From NCBI GenBank assembly GCA_016714025.1, contig JADJOB010000001.1:62001-126000 (forward strand): a stretch of 64,000 nt of DNA. Reading direction: 5' to 3'. A model generated the notes under the pieces. It saw only the letters and a program-made list of their open reading frames with translations, made no database searches and was not told where the DNA came from. Numbering within the stretch: the stretch's first letter is position 1; each line of letters begins with the position of its first letter. Origin of the DNA: Saprospiraceae bacterium (GTDB taxonomy: Bacteria > Bacteroidota > Bacteroidia > Chitinophagales > Saprospiraceae). Shown here piece by piece: positions 57,001 to 64,000 of the stretch. Made by a program: the position numbers and the translations under genes.

Positions 57001-57201
57001 TTATTTTCTGAGCAATTAATTCCTGCAGACCTTAAATTGGAATTGTTTAATCTTGAAAGTAAACAAATTCCAATTATTCAATTGGAATCAGGTCCTCATG
57101 AAATATTGATTTCAACTGAAAATTTAAGTACCAACGTGTATTTTATACGAATTAAAGATTCTACAGATTCAAAGACTTATAAATTTTTCCATTTACGATA
57201 G
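54043..57201 (+). CDS. Secreted protein of ten Cys-rich ~93-aa repeats with T9SS-like tail
   Basis: A 1052-aa protein that I do not recognise as a named family. A signal peptide (MRFKNLLLSLSILFLGTGLF, cleaved after VQA) leads straight into ten tandem units starting at Cys26. Units 1-9 align without gaps over 89 positions. The consensus is CKLFDL, then Cys13, SDCF at 31-34, GNG-x2-YGEF-x-YSSLP, GPLPGDCKTEYEF at 57-69, DC at 72-73, Cys78 and GKVCCD at 85-90. Unit 10 is degenerate. The last ~85 residues (LKLELFNLESKQIP, STNVYFIRIKD) fit a T9SS type A sorting domain, so it should be exported to the surface. Start: ATG 54043; an in-frame TTG at 54025 would put charged residues ahead of the signal. 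It is divergent from the giant array and has its own terminator. Confidence 0.85.
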   Translation: MRFKNLLLSLSILFLGTGLFPKVQACELFDLVITKTNCNPDKKFAVKINFGYRDAGDFFTITGNGKNYGKFAYSKLPIIIDGLPGDCSTVYEFVITDVTNQSCQIARELGKVCCESNCELFDLKYDKSDCDSNNRFKLLFTFKYQNTSKCFRLKINDQNYGEFEYSALPLNLGPFEGDCITKRLITIVDCDKPECQARIEIPEICCPEKCKISDLKIERTACDSDKMFYAKIAFKATGVSDSFFLKANNRLMGKFKYGEAFYKIGPLLGDCVTKYNFLIADHRDLSCATDTLWGPVCCDTIQEPCKLYDLIVEKTDCTPDKLFYVVLNFKNRNSSDCFKVSGNGKFYGEFPYSSLPLKLGPFQGDCKTEYEFVIKDCKDERCGLEKFIGKVCCDTVPPEPCKLFDLNVTRLECNNDKQFYLKINFGHNNTSDCFRVSGNGKVYGEFPYTSLPLLLGPLPGDCKTEYELFIQDCKDPHCSLEKFIGKVCCDSVPPEPCKLFDLNVTRLECNNDKQFFLKINFGHNNTSDCFKVSGNGHVYGEFPYSSLPLLLGPLPGDCKTEYELVIKDCKDERCGLEKFIGKVCCDSVPPGPCKLSGLRFEKSVCDANGNFYVSFNFDHTNTSDCFKIQGNGRTYGEFKYSQLPVKIGPLPGDCKTEYEFLIVDCADPHCSLVKDLGVVCCNTADCKISNVSVARTHCEGERKFYAILKFNYIGTSECFRLRGNGHDYGEFRYANLPIKIGPLTADCNTPYEFVIEDCKKNECRAEAFLGKVCCDSTDAKIYELTMTRSDCEPDSTFNVKFGFRYREVSDSFEIFVNGRLIKTFAYTQVPVVVGPFKADCHTIYKFRIRDQKDTTIFTDRYIERPCCKPQGEPCRIFDVKATPLNCTGPDEYALKIDFKYQGTTNAFFDVFDRTKNIGFFRFDSLPLIINNFKQSGRDFDFIKICENDNPGCCSVVEFRTIDCISNDPSKFSIKRLIVNNSSGTVGLFSEQLIPADLKLELFNLESKQIPIIQLESGPHEILISTENLSTNVYFIRIKDSTDSKTYKFFHLR
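54118..56931 (+). repeat. Ten tandem in-frame coding repeats
   Basis: Unit starts are 54118, 54394, 54670, 54955, 55243, 55531, 55819, 56098, 56377 and 56662, with the end at 56931. Lengths are 92, 92, 95, 96, 96, 96, 96, 93, 93 and 90 codons; the variation lies only in the linker after CC. Units 4-6 are most alike, and 5 and 6 share an identical 19-residue start. Many synonymous differences separate them, so the likeness is held at the protein level. Confidence 0.92.
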
Positions 57202-57226
57202 AAATCGTTTGGATCCTATTCCTTTT

Positions 57227-57251
57227 AAAACCGGGGCTTGCTCCCGGTTTT
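57227..57251 (+). terminator. Terminator after the ten-repeat gene
   Basis: A 9-bp stem (AAAACCGGG with CCCGGTTTT) and a 7-nt loop followed by a T-rich run. It begins 25 nt after the stop codon. Confidence 0.85.
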
Positions 57252-57298
57252 TTTTATTTTAGGAAGTTCGTATCAGCAATTATTCAGACATTTGCACG

Positions 57299-58492
57299 AT
57301 GTTTAAAATAGCTCAAAGGGCCCAGTTAATGACTGAGTCTGCCACTTTAAAAATGGCACAACTTGCCAGACAAATGACAGCTCAGGGCCATGATGTCATC
57401 AATCTGAGTCTGGGTGAACCTGATTTTGATACTCCTGATCATATAAAACAGGCTGCAATTCAAGCCATAAGAGATGGATATACCAAATACACACCCGTTG
57501 CAGGGACCCTGGAATTGCGTCAGGCCATCTCTAAAAAATTTAAAAAGGACAACCAACTCCATTACAGTCCGGAAGAAATAATCGTTTCAAATGGGGCCAA
57601 GCAATGTTTTGCTAACCTATGTTTTGCGCTTTTGGAAGCTGGAGATGAGGTGGTGTTGTTTTCCCCATATTGGGTATCCTATTACGAAATTATTAAATTG
57701 GCTGGAGCGACACCTGTTTGTGTGTTTGCAGACGTTGATAAAGATTTTAAACCATCCGCCCAACAACTAAGAGATGCCCTTAGCTCCCGGACACGGATGT
57801 TTGTGTTTTCAAGCCCCTGTAATCCAACTGGTACGGTGTTTAGCAGAGAAGATATGCTACTTTATGCGAATGTTTTAAGGGATTATCCGGAGATCCTCAT
57901 CGTTTCAGATGAGATTTATGAATACATTCAATTTGGATCCCAACATATGAGCATTGGTTCTCTTCCAGATATGAATCAGCGTACAGCAACAATCAATGGT
58001 TTCTCGAAAGGCTTTTCAATGACAGGATGGAGACTTGGCTATATGGGTGGTCCATCCGAAGTTATAAATGCTTGTATAAAAATTCAAGGACAATTTACTT
58101 CTGGAGCAGCATCTTTTAGTCAAAAAGCAGCTTGCCTTGCCTTAGAATCTGATCTTAAGCCAACCCAAGATATGTGTCAAGCATTTGAAAAAAGACGAGA
58201 CCGCTTATTAGATGAAATAAAGATAATCCCGGAATGGCAAGTCAATAAACCACAAGGCGCATTTTATGTGTTACCGAATGTGAAATCTTGTTTTGGCAAG
58301 AAGTACGATACGGGAATCATCGAAAACTCAGATGATTTGGCAATTTATCTCTTACAAGAAGCCAAAGTAGCTGTTGTAAATGGAATTGCATTTGGCGCAC
58401 CAGATTGTCTCAGGATTTCATATTCACTTTCTGAAGAGCGCATCGTCGAATCTATTAAAAGAATCCGAATTGCTTTGGATAAACTCATCTAA
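57299..58492 (+). CDS. Aspartate aminotransferase-like class I PLP enzyme
   Basis: A 397-aa fold-type I aminotransferase, probably moving amino groups between aspartate and 2-oxoglutarate. Seen: INLSLGEPDFDTPDHI near the N-terminus, YTPVAGTLELRQAI, the PLP-binding Asp/Tyr in VSDEIYEYI, the Schiff-base Lys in GFSKGFSMTGWRLGY, and the substrate Arg in CLRISYS. This is the AspC/AAT-I-gamma pattern of Bacteroidota. It is monocistronic between a terminator and a convergent PAP2 gene. Confidence 0.92.
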   Translation: MFKIAQRAQLMTESATLKMAQLARQMTAQGHDVINLSLGEPDFDTPDHIKQAAIQAIRDGYTKYTPVAGTLELRQAISKKFKKDNQLHYSPEEIIVSNGAKQCFANLCFALLEAGDEVVLFSPYWVSYYEIIKLAGATPVCVFADVDKDFKPSAQQLRDALSSRTRMFVFSSPCNPTGTVFSREDMLLYANVLRDYPEILIVSDEIYEYIQFGSQHMSIGSLPDMNQRTATINGFSKGFSMTGWRLGYMGGPSEVINACIKIQGQFTSGAASFSQKAACLALESDLKPTQDMCQAFEKRRDRLLDEIKIIPEWQVNKPQGAFYVLPNVKSCFGKKYDTGIIENSDDLAIYLLQEAKVAVVNGIAFGAPDCLRISYSLSEERIVESIKRIRIALDKLI

Positions 58493-58507
58493 GAACAAAC
58501 TAATTTC

Positions 58508-59092
58508 TTAATGGTGTTGATTCGGCTTGATTTTAAAGAAACTGAAGTATCGACTTAGCCAAAATAAACTTATTGCCCAAAAGCTGCCTTCTATCCATCC
58601 AACCAGCACATCAATTGGAAAATGCACTCCCACATAAACTTGTGAAAACCCTATGAGGAGTGCCCAAAAAATAAGAAGCCATTTCCATCTTCCTAAGAGT
58701 CCACTACAGATCAAAACGATCATAACTGCTACTCCCATATGATTCGTAGCATGAGATGATGGAAAACTATATCCACCGGAACAAGGCAATGCAGATACAA
58801 ATTGATCTTTAAAATAAAGTTCATTACAAGGACGGTCTCGCTGAAAATATTTTTTAAACACACTGCTGTTCATTTGATCAGTAATGATTACCGTAAATAC
58901 ACATAAAATAAACACTTTCCAGGATTGTTTACCAAAATTGAAACTTACCCAGCTAATCAAAAAAACATAAAGTGGAATCCAAAAATTTTTATCTCTGAAA
59001 GCTAAGAAAAAAGGATCAAGCGTTGCGGATCTTATGTACAATTGAATCCATTCAAACAATTCATGATCCAAATGATTCAAGTATTTAATCAT
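58508..59092 (-). CDS. PAP2-family membrane phosphatase
   Basis: A 194-aa multi-helix membrane protein with the three PAP2 motifs: KKYFQRDRP (K-x6-RP), SFPSSHATNH (PSSH in place of PSGH, His retained) and SQVYVGVHFPIDVLVG (S-x6-H-x3-D; the usual Arg after Ser is Gln). It should dephosphorylate a lipid phosphate such as undecaprenyl or phosphatidylglycerol phosphate at the membrane face; the substrate is not determined. It follows the methyltransferase gene by 10 nt. Confidence 0.9.
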   Translation of the reverse strand: MIKYLNHLDHELFEWIQLYIRSATLDPFFLAFRDKNFWIPLYVFLISWVSFNFGKQSWKVFILCVFTVIITDQMNSSVFKKYFQRDRPCNELYFKDQFVSALPCSGGYSFPSSHATNHMGVAVMIVLICSGLLGRWKWLLIFWALLIGFSQVYVGVHFPIDVLVGWIEGSFWAISLFWLSRYFSFFKIKPNQHH

Positions 59093-59102
59093 GTTGCGTG
59101 TT

Positions 59103-59828
59103 TCATTTTTTAAATACCAAAATCATTCGCTCGGAAAGTTCAGGAACGTATTCATCTAATTGATACGAACCAAACATTTTATAAATGTGCAGTCCAAACT
59201 GACCAAACAAATTGATTAAGTCTTGCGTTTGATACAATCTGACTTTTTCATAAAATATTGAACATTTATCTTCTTCAATTACGCATATTTTTTTAGAAAT
59301 CCAATTCAATTCCAATTGCTTCTGAATCAGAAAACAATAACCTCCTGCCTCCACTTTTTCTTCTGCTTGTAGATGTTTTCGGATGTAAGCAGCATTAAAA
59401 TAATCAATTACAAAAAGACCTCCCTCCTTAACATTCGCCGCTATTGCTGAAGCTGCATTTAGTTCATCATAGTGAGATTTAAAGTATCCAAAACTGGTGA
59501 ATAAATTTAAGACTACATCGAAGTAATTAATTCGGAACAATTGTCGCATATCGTGCCGGTAGAAATGCAAATCTTCTTTTTCAAAACGGAGATTTTCCCG
59601 GATTTTCTTAAATGACAGGTCAATTCCGGTTACATCATATCCCATTTGATTAAAAGCAAGCGCATGTCGTCCATTCCCACAGGCAACATCTAAAACACGG
59701 GAATAGGCCGGCATTTTCAATTCAGTAACAAGTCGCTCAACAAAAGCATCAGCCTCGTTTTCATTTCGTTGATAGTACAAATGGTAATAATATGCCGTAT
59801 CAAACCATTCTTCAAACCATTCCTTCAT
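59103..59828 (-). CDS. Class I SAM-dependent methyltransferase
   Basis: A 241-aa Rossmann-fold methyltransferase. Motif I is VLDVACGNGRHAL, motif II the acidic GIDLSFKKI, and the post-motif region has FDVVLNLFTSFGYF. The N-terminus WFDTAYYYHLYYQRNE is shared with a Bacteroidota group of uncharacterised enzymes. I start at ATG 59828 because the open frame extends to 59981, across the divergent glmM promoter and start. The substrate is unknown. Confidence 0.85.
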   Translation of the reverse strand: MKEWFEEWFDTAYYYHLYYQRNENEADAFVERLVTELKMPAYSRVLDVACGNGRHALAFNQMGYDVTGIDLSFKKIRENLRFEKEDLHFYRHDMRQLFRINYFDVVLNLFTSFGYFKSHYDELNAASAIAANVKEGGLFVIDYFNAAYIRKHLQAEEKVEAGGYCFLIQKQLELNWISKKICVIEEDKCSIFYEKVRLYQTQDLINLFGQFGLHIYKMFGSYQLDEYVPELSERMILVFKK

Positions 59829-59861
59829 GCATTGTTTTAATGAATTCAAGCCCGAAATTAA

Positions 59862-59869
59862 TACTTTTG
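59862..59869 (+). promoter_or_regulatory. -7 element of the phosphohexomutase gene
   Basis: TACTTTTG, an exact TAnnTTTG match, 20 nt before the TTG start at 59890. I see no TTG at the ideal spacing upstream. Confidence 0.5.
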
Positions 59870-59889
59870 CAGGGTAAAAATTTAAAGCC

Positions 59890-61263
59890 TTGAGTTTAAT
59901 TACATCAATTTCCGGAATACGAGGCACCATCGGTGGTTTTCCAGGTGATAATTTAAGTCCATTAGACTTATTAAAATTCACAACTGCTTATGTTCGTTTG
60001 CTTCAATTGAAAACAGAAAGACCAAGAGTAGTTATCGGTAGAGATGGACGAATGAGTGGCGAAGTCTTATCACAGTTTGTTTGTTCCAGTTTACAATTTA
60101 TGGGGGTTGATGTCATTCAAACGGGTTTAAGCACAACGCCCTCTGTTGAAATGGCCGTACCTTATCACAAGGCAGATGGTGGCATAATCCTTACAGCCAG
60201 TCATAATCCAAAAAACTGGAATGCATTAAAATTACTAAATGCCTCCGGTGAGTTTATTTCTTCAGAAGAAGGGATTCAAATACTAAATTGGAGTCAGGAT
60301 ACAAAATTTGATTATGCAGAAGTAGATAAATTAGGACGCCTTGAAACAGACCACCAATCCATACAACGACATGTAGACGCTATCTTAAACCTCCCTTTTA
60401 TTCCAGTTGAATCGATAAGATCCAGAAATTTTAAAATTGTTGCTGATTGTATTAATTCAACCGCAGCCATGGCATTGCCGGTGTTGTTTGATGCATTAAA
60501 TATTGAATATCACTTAATAAATAAAGAAATTACGGGCGAATTTGTCCACAATCCAGAACCCTTACCACAACACCTCACTGAATTGATGCAAGTTACCGGA
60601 TCACAACAGTTTGATCTTGGAATCGCAGTTGACCCGGATGTGGATCGACTGGCTTTAGTAGATGAAAATGGACATTACTTTGGGGAAGAATATACGCTGG
60701 TTACTGCTGCAGATTACATGATGCAAATAAAACCCGGAAATGTAGTTTCGAATTTATCATCATCCAGAGCCCTGGGTGATTTATGCAAAATAAAAGGGGG
60801 TGGATATTTTGCAAGTCCGGTAGGAGAAGTCCATGTTGTAAAAAAAATGAAAGAAACCAATGCATGTATTGGTGGAGAAGGAAATGGTGGAATTATACTT
60901 CCAGATTTGCATTATGGGCGTGATTCATTGGTTGGAATTGCATTGATCCTTTCCAATATGATTTTACAAAATAAATCTCTCAGTCAATTGAGAAAATCAT
61001 ACCCTAGCTATTTTATGCATAAGGATAAAATTGAATTGAATGCAGATTTAAATTATCTTGAATTATTAACTTATCTGAAAAAGGAATTCCAAAATGAGCA
61101 ATTAAATTTTGAAGATGGCATGAAAATAGATTTTGATAATTCCTGGATTCATTTGAGGAAATCGAATACAGAGCCCATTATACGAATCTATACCGAAGCC
61201 AAAACGATGATGGAAGCAGAAAATCTTGCTAACAGCATTAAATTAAAAATTGCAAAATTCTAA
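59890..61263 (+). CDS. glmM: Phosphoglucosamine/phosphohexose mutase
   Basis: A 457-aa alpha-D-phosphohexomutase, likely converting glucosamine 6-phosphate to 1-phosphate for cell-wall precursors. Seen: the start SLITSISGIRGTIGG, the phosphoserine loop ILTASHNPKNWNALK, the metal loop VDPDVDRLALVDE, the sugar loop GEGNGGIILPDLHYGRDS and the phosphate loop RKSNTEPIIRIY. Translation begins with TTG, because the conserved N-terminus follows it directly and no ATG exists nearby. GlmM and phosphomannomutase share these motifs; the Bacteroidota GlmM start favours glucosamine. It overlaps the nifS-like frame region closely. Confidence 0.9.
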   Translation: MSLITSISGIRGTIGGFPGDNLSPLDLLKFTTAYVRLLQLKTERPRVVIGRDGRMSGEVLSQFVCSSLQFMGVDVIQTGLSTTPSVEMAVPYHKADGGIILTASHNPKNWNALKLLNASGEFISSEEGIQILNWSQDTKFDYAEVDKLGRLETDHQSIQRHVDAILNLPFIPVESIRSRNFKIVADCINSTAAMALPVLFDALNIEYHLINKEITGEFVHNPEPLPQHLTELMQVTGSQQFDLGIAVDPDVDRLALVDENGHYFGEEYTLVTAADYMMQIKPGNVVSNLSSSRALGDLCKIKGGGYFASPVGEVHVVKKMKETNACIGGEGNGGIILPDLHYGRDSLVGIALILSNMILQNKSLSQLRKSYPSYFMHKDKIELNADLNYLELLTYLKKEFQNEQLNFEDGMKIDFDNSWIHLRKSNTEPIIRIYTEAKTMMEAENLANSIKLKIAKF

Positions 61264-61270
61264 ACAAGGC

Positions 61271-62404
61271 ATGCAAGCAAACCGAATATACCTTGATTAT
61301 GCTGCAACTACACCTATTTTGCCTGAAGTTGTAGAATACATTTCAGAAATTGCGAAAACTATATATGGAAATCCCTCATCAACACATGCTGAAGGTAGAA
61401 TAGCTAAAAGTTTTTTGGAAGAACATCGCAAAAACATTTCTGGCCTCCTCAAATGCAATAGCTCCGAATTATTTTTCACAAGTTGTGGAACAGAATCCAA
61501 TAATCTGATTTTAAAATCTTCGATAACTTCGTTAGGTGTTAAAAGGATTATCAGCAGCCCCATCGAACATTCGTGTAATCTTCAAAGTTTTAACTGGCTG
61601 GCAAAACAGTATAATACAAAAATTGAATTCTTGTCGGTCAATGAATTTGGTCAAATTGATTTAAACGAATTGGAATCTTTATTGCGCCAGGATACACAAA
61701 AAACACTGGTATCCTTGATTCATGTAAATAATGAACTTGGCACGATATTGAATCTTGAAGAAACCGGAAACTTATGCAGAAATCATCAGGCCCTGTTTCA
61801 CTCAGATACCGTACAAGGAATTGGATTCTTCCCTTATGATTTTTCTAATTTGCCAATTGATTTTGCAAGTGGCTCAGCGCATAAATTTTATGCACCCAAA
61901 TCATGTGGATTTGCATATATAAAAAATCAAAATGCTTTAGAACCCTTATTGCATGGAGGATCTCAAGAACGGTCTGTCCGTGCCGGCACTGAAAACCTAA
62001 TTGGCATTGGAGCGATGTCTAAAGCCCTGTCTTATTGCTACGCGCATTTTGAAGAAAGAATTCAACATTTAAAAAATATTAAAGATCAACTCCGCAAGAC
62101 TATTTTAGAACAGTTTCCGGATGCCTTAATCAATACTCCTTTACAAGCATCCTCTCCAAAAATATTGAACGTGCAATTTCCGTTTTTTGAAGGGATTGAT
62201 TTGATGACAATAAAACTGGATATTGAAGGCTTAAGTGTTTCCGGTGGCAGTGCATGTAATTCTGGGGCTGAAAAAGCAAGCCATGTGATCAGTAAAATTC
62301 GTCCGGATCATCCAGGAAGAGCCATTCGTTTTTCATTTTCACATTTAACAAATTCTGAAGAAATTGAACGCTGTGTTTCAATACTTCGAAAAGTTGCACA
62401 CTAG
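61271..62404 (+). CDS. Cysteine desulfurase
   Basis: A 377-aa NifS/IscS-type PLP enzyme that takes sulfur from cysteine for iron-sulfur clusters and thiolated tRNA. Seen: IYLDYAATTPILPEV, EHSCNLQSF, HVNNELGTI, the PLP Lys in GSAHKFYAPKSCGF, RAGTENLIGIG and the persulfide loop SGGSACNSGAE with the active Cys. I start at ATG 61271; a TTG at 61250 in frame would overlap the glmM end. It is 7 nt after glmM and likely cotranscribed. Confidence 0.93.
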   Translation: MQANRIYLDYAATTPILPEVVEYISEIAKTIYGNPSSTHAEGRIAKSFLEEHRKNISGLLKCNSSELFFTSCGTESNNLILKSSITSLGVKRIISSPIEHSCNLQSFNWLAKQYNTKIEFLSVNEFGQIDLNELESLLRQDTQKTLVSLIHVNNELGTILNLEETGNLCRNHQALFHSDTVQGIGFFPYDFSNLPIDFASGSAHKFYAPKSCGFAYIKNQNALEPLLHGGSQERSVRAGTENLIGIGAMSKALSYCYAHFEERIQHLKNIKDQLRKTILEQFPDALINTPLQASSPKILNVQFPFFEGIDLMTIKLDIEGLSVSGGSACNSGAEKASHVISKIRPDHPGRAIRFSFSHLTNSEEIERCVSILRKVAH

Positions 62405-62405
62405 C

Positions 62406-64000
62406 TTATTCACGTACAACTTTGATGATTCGGTAATTCGTATTAGAAAGATGGACACAAAGCCAATACATGCCTGGATTTAATTCAGTTTGAATATTTA
62501 TCAGGCCATCATTTGAATTAATATTTTGGTACTTTACCTGCGAGCCATCCATTTTAAAATACTGAATTGCATTTATAAATTGGTGTTCAGGATTTTCCAA
62601 GAATAAGTCATTGCTAAAAGGATTCGGAAACACTTTCAAAGTATTATTAACCAAATCCTTGTTTTTAATGATACATCCTGTACCTGGTGTTCTGAATGTT
62701 AAAATAGCAGGCGATGTTAAAAATTCATTGCATTGCGTTTGAATTTGAATTTCATATAAACTGCAACTGTCCAGATTCTTTAATTGAACATCCCTTGAAT
62801 CTCCATTGCCATAGTTCCACTCAGCATCATACAATTTACGGTAAGCAAAGGCAACCTGCCTTGGGTTAGTCATGATGGCTGTAAAAGATGCATTAGTTTG
62901 ACTAATAGAATTTGGAACAATTGATTGAATTGCTTCACAAGGTCCCTCATTGATCCAGACACAATAATCTTCATACTCACCAAATTCTATAGATTGAAAA
63001 CAAGCGAGCGGAGTAGCATCAGATACTTCTGCATATTTCATGCAAATTCTCATGCGGGTTAAGCCAGTCTTTGCATTCAATGGAATTGGTAAATTATAAG
63101 ATTTTGAATAAATAAATTTCTCAGTAGGATCTGCAAAATTTTCCGCCGAATCAAAAAATCCATCTTGATTAAAATCAATCCATGCTGCAACAACTACCTG
63201 ACTGCTATCGCTCAGATAGCCTGCTTTAAAATTAACAGAATGGTTTGTTCCCTTTTCAAAAACATATGACTGGTTACTACCAATAAAATTTCCATAACCA
63301 GCATTATTTCCGCTGACATAAAGGATATTATCTATTGTAATTGAATGCAGCCACTCAAGGCTGCTGGATGGCCTGAATCTTTTGCAGTAATCAAGGTCAC
63401 CGCATTGTTGACAACCGTCCGTATTGATAAGCAACACATTACTTAAAGGACTGGGACGATTATTGCAAAAACTATAACATCGCAATTCATACTGAGCACA
63501 AGATTTAAGGTTCTCCAAAGAGAATAAATCATTTATTGGCTTGACAATAAACGTATCCCATTTTTGCGTGCCATTTAATCGGAGTAATGCTGTAATCTGA
63601 CCTGCCCCACTTGGATCACGAAATTTCAGTTTGACATCATGATCTGTTTTTGTGACAATTCTGAAATCATATGGTGATTCACAACAACCTGCTGTTTTAT
63701 AGATCCGAATGGGTGAATAAAAGGATTCATAGCGTTGGCAAGCATTTTTTATTTGTAATTCATATTCGGTACAAGGCTCTAAATGATCCAATAGCAGCTG
63801 ATTTCCGTCATATATAAGCGTGTCAACCCAACTGGTTTTGTCTTTAATCCGAAAGCGTACGCTAATGGGATAGATCGTAGTTGTTTCCCAAGCTAATAAT
63901 AAAGAATTCAAGCCTTGATGGGCAAGGTAAATGGGACTGGCATGCAAAAGACTTTGGAATAAATTCATTACGCCTCCTGAAACGGTGATATTGATCAAAT
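62406..64000 (-). CDS. Secreted fibronectin-III/GEVED T9SS protein, 5' end outside window
   Basis: The C-terminal ~531 residues of a secreted protein; the coding frame runs past the window edge, so the true start is not seen. Visible parts: two or three fibronectin III-like modules with CTEYELQIKNAC, CAQYELRCYSFC and CSLYEIQIQTQC strands; a GEVED-type domain (AAWIDFNQDGFFDSAENF, then MRICMKYAEVSD and GEYEDYCVWI); and a T9SS type A sorting domain (VFPNPFSNDLFL, NPGMYWLCVHL). The GEVED domain is found in many Bacteroidota secreted proteins. No catalytic motif is seen. Confidence 0.85.
   Translation of the reverse strand, partial: LINITVSGGVMNLFQSLLHASPIYLAHQGLNSLLLAWETTTIYPISVRFRIKDKTSWVDTLIYDGNQLLLDHLEPCTEYELQIKNACQRYESFYSPIRIYKTAGCCESPYDFRIVTKTDHDVKLKFRDPSGAGQITALLRLNGTQKWDTFIVKPINDLFSLENLKSCAQYELRCYSFCNNRPSPLSNVLLINTDGCQQCGDLDYCKRFRPSSSLEWLHSITIDNILYVSGNNAGYGNFIGSNQSYVFEKGTNHSVNFKAGYLSDSSQVVVAAWIDFNQDGFFDSAENFADPTEKFIYSKSYNLPIPLNAKTGLTRMRICMKYAEVSDATPLACFQSIEFGEYEDYCVWINEGPCEAIQSIVPNSISQTNASFTAIMTNPRQVAFAYRKLYDAEWNYGNGDSRDVQLKNLDSCSLYEIQIQTQCNEFLTSPAILTFRTPGTGCIIKNKDLVNNTLKVFPNPFSNDLFLENPEHQFINAIQYFKMDGSQVKYQNINSNDGLINIQTELNPGMYWLCVHLSNTNYRIIKVVRE

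Overview
The window looks like part of the chromosome of a Bacteroidota bacterium, most likely in or near the Saprospiria. Evidence: low-GC DNA; several secreted proteins ending in type IX secretion (T9SS) type A sorting domains; start sites with Bacteroidota promoters (TTG, 19-20 nt, TAnnTTTG) and weak ribosome-binding sites; and Bacteroidota-typical families (TamL-like lipoprotein Omp85, DUF5686 outer-membrane protein, DUF4369/TlpA thioredoxin). The genus cannot be named from sequence alone.

0-3 kb is a small accessory island. A lipoprotein metallo-beta-lactamase-fold gene lies downstream of a Crp/Fnr-type regulator. Between them is a Fnr-like inverted repeat (TTGA-N6-TCAA), and a ~102-bp copy of the same upstream region begins the window. 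Between the two copies is a decayed NTF2/SnoaL-like gene that I reconstruct from two frameshifts and two stops. A DUF3782-type coiled-coil/nuclease-like gene follows.

3-33 kb is mostly housekeeping: leuS, a degenerate K+-channel-like two-helix protein, 3-hydroxyacyl-CoA dehydrogenase, a BadF/GlcNAc-kinase-like gene overlapping pfkA, a folate/pABA cluster (pabA divergent from pabB-pabC-yggS), two T9SS-exported proteins, a subtilisin-like lipoprotein, three thioredoxin-fold proteins, purL, an rRNA methyltransferase, tamL, an rluD/LuxC-like/nth minus-strand operon, a Cys/Met PLP enzyme, a phosphodiesterase and a quinone-oxidoreductase-like MDR.

33.4-57.2 kb is the unusual part. About 20 kb of one strand is occupied by four consecutive giant secreted paralogues (2109, 1455, 1490 and 1431 aa). 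They have different N-terminal heads on a shared Cys-rich stalk, and each ends in the same cassette: CnaB-like domain, two dockerin-type calcium loops, a cohesin-like beta-sandwich and a T9SS sorting domain. Divergent from them is a 1052-aa protein made almost entirely of ten 90-96-aa Cys-rich repeats. In these repeats pairs of cysteines are gained and lost together, which predicts the disulfide pattern. I know of no name for this repeat. The locus looks like a surface or extracellular-matrix assembly system.

57.3-64 kb returns to metabolism: aspartate-type aminotransferase, PAP2 phosphatase, SAM methyltransferase, glmM-like phosphohexomutase with a TTG start, and cysteine desulfurase. It ends in a T9SS/GEVED-type secreted protein cut by the window edge.
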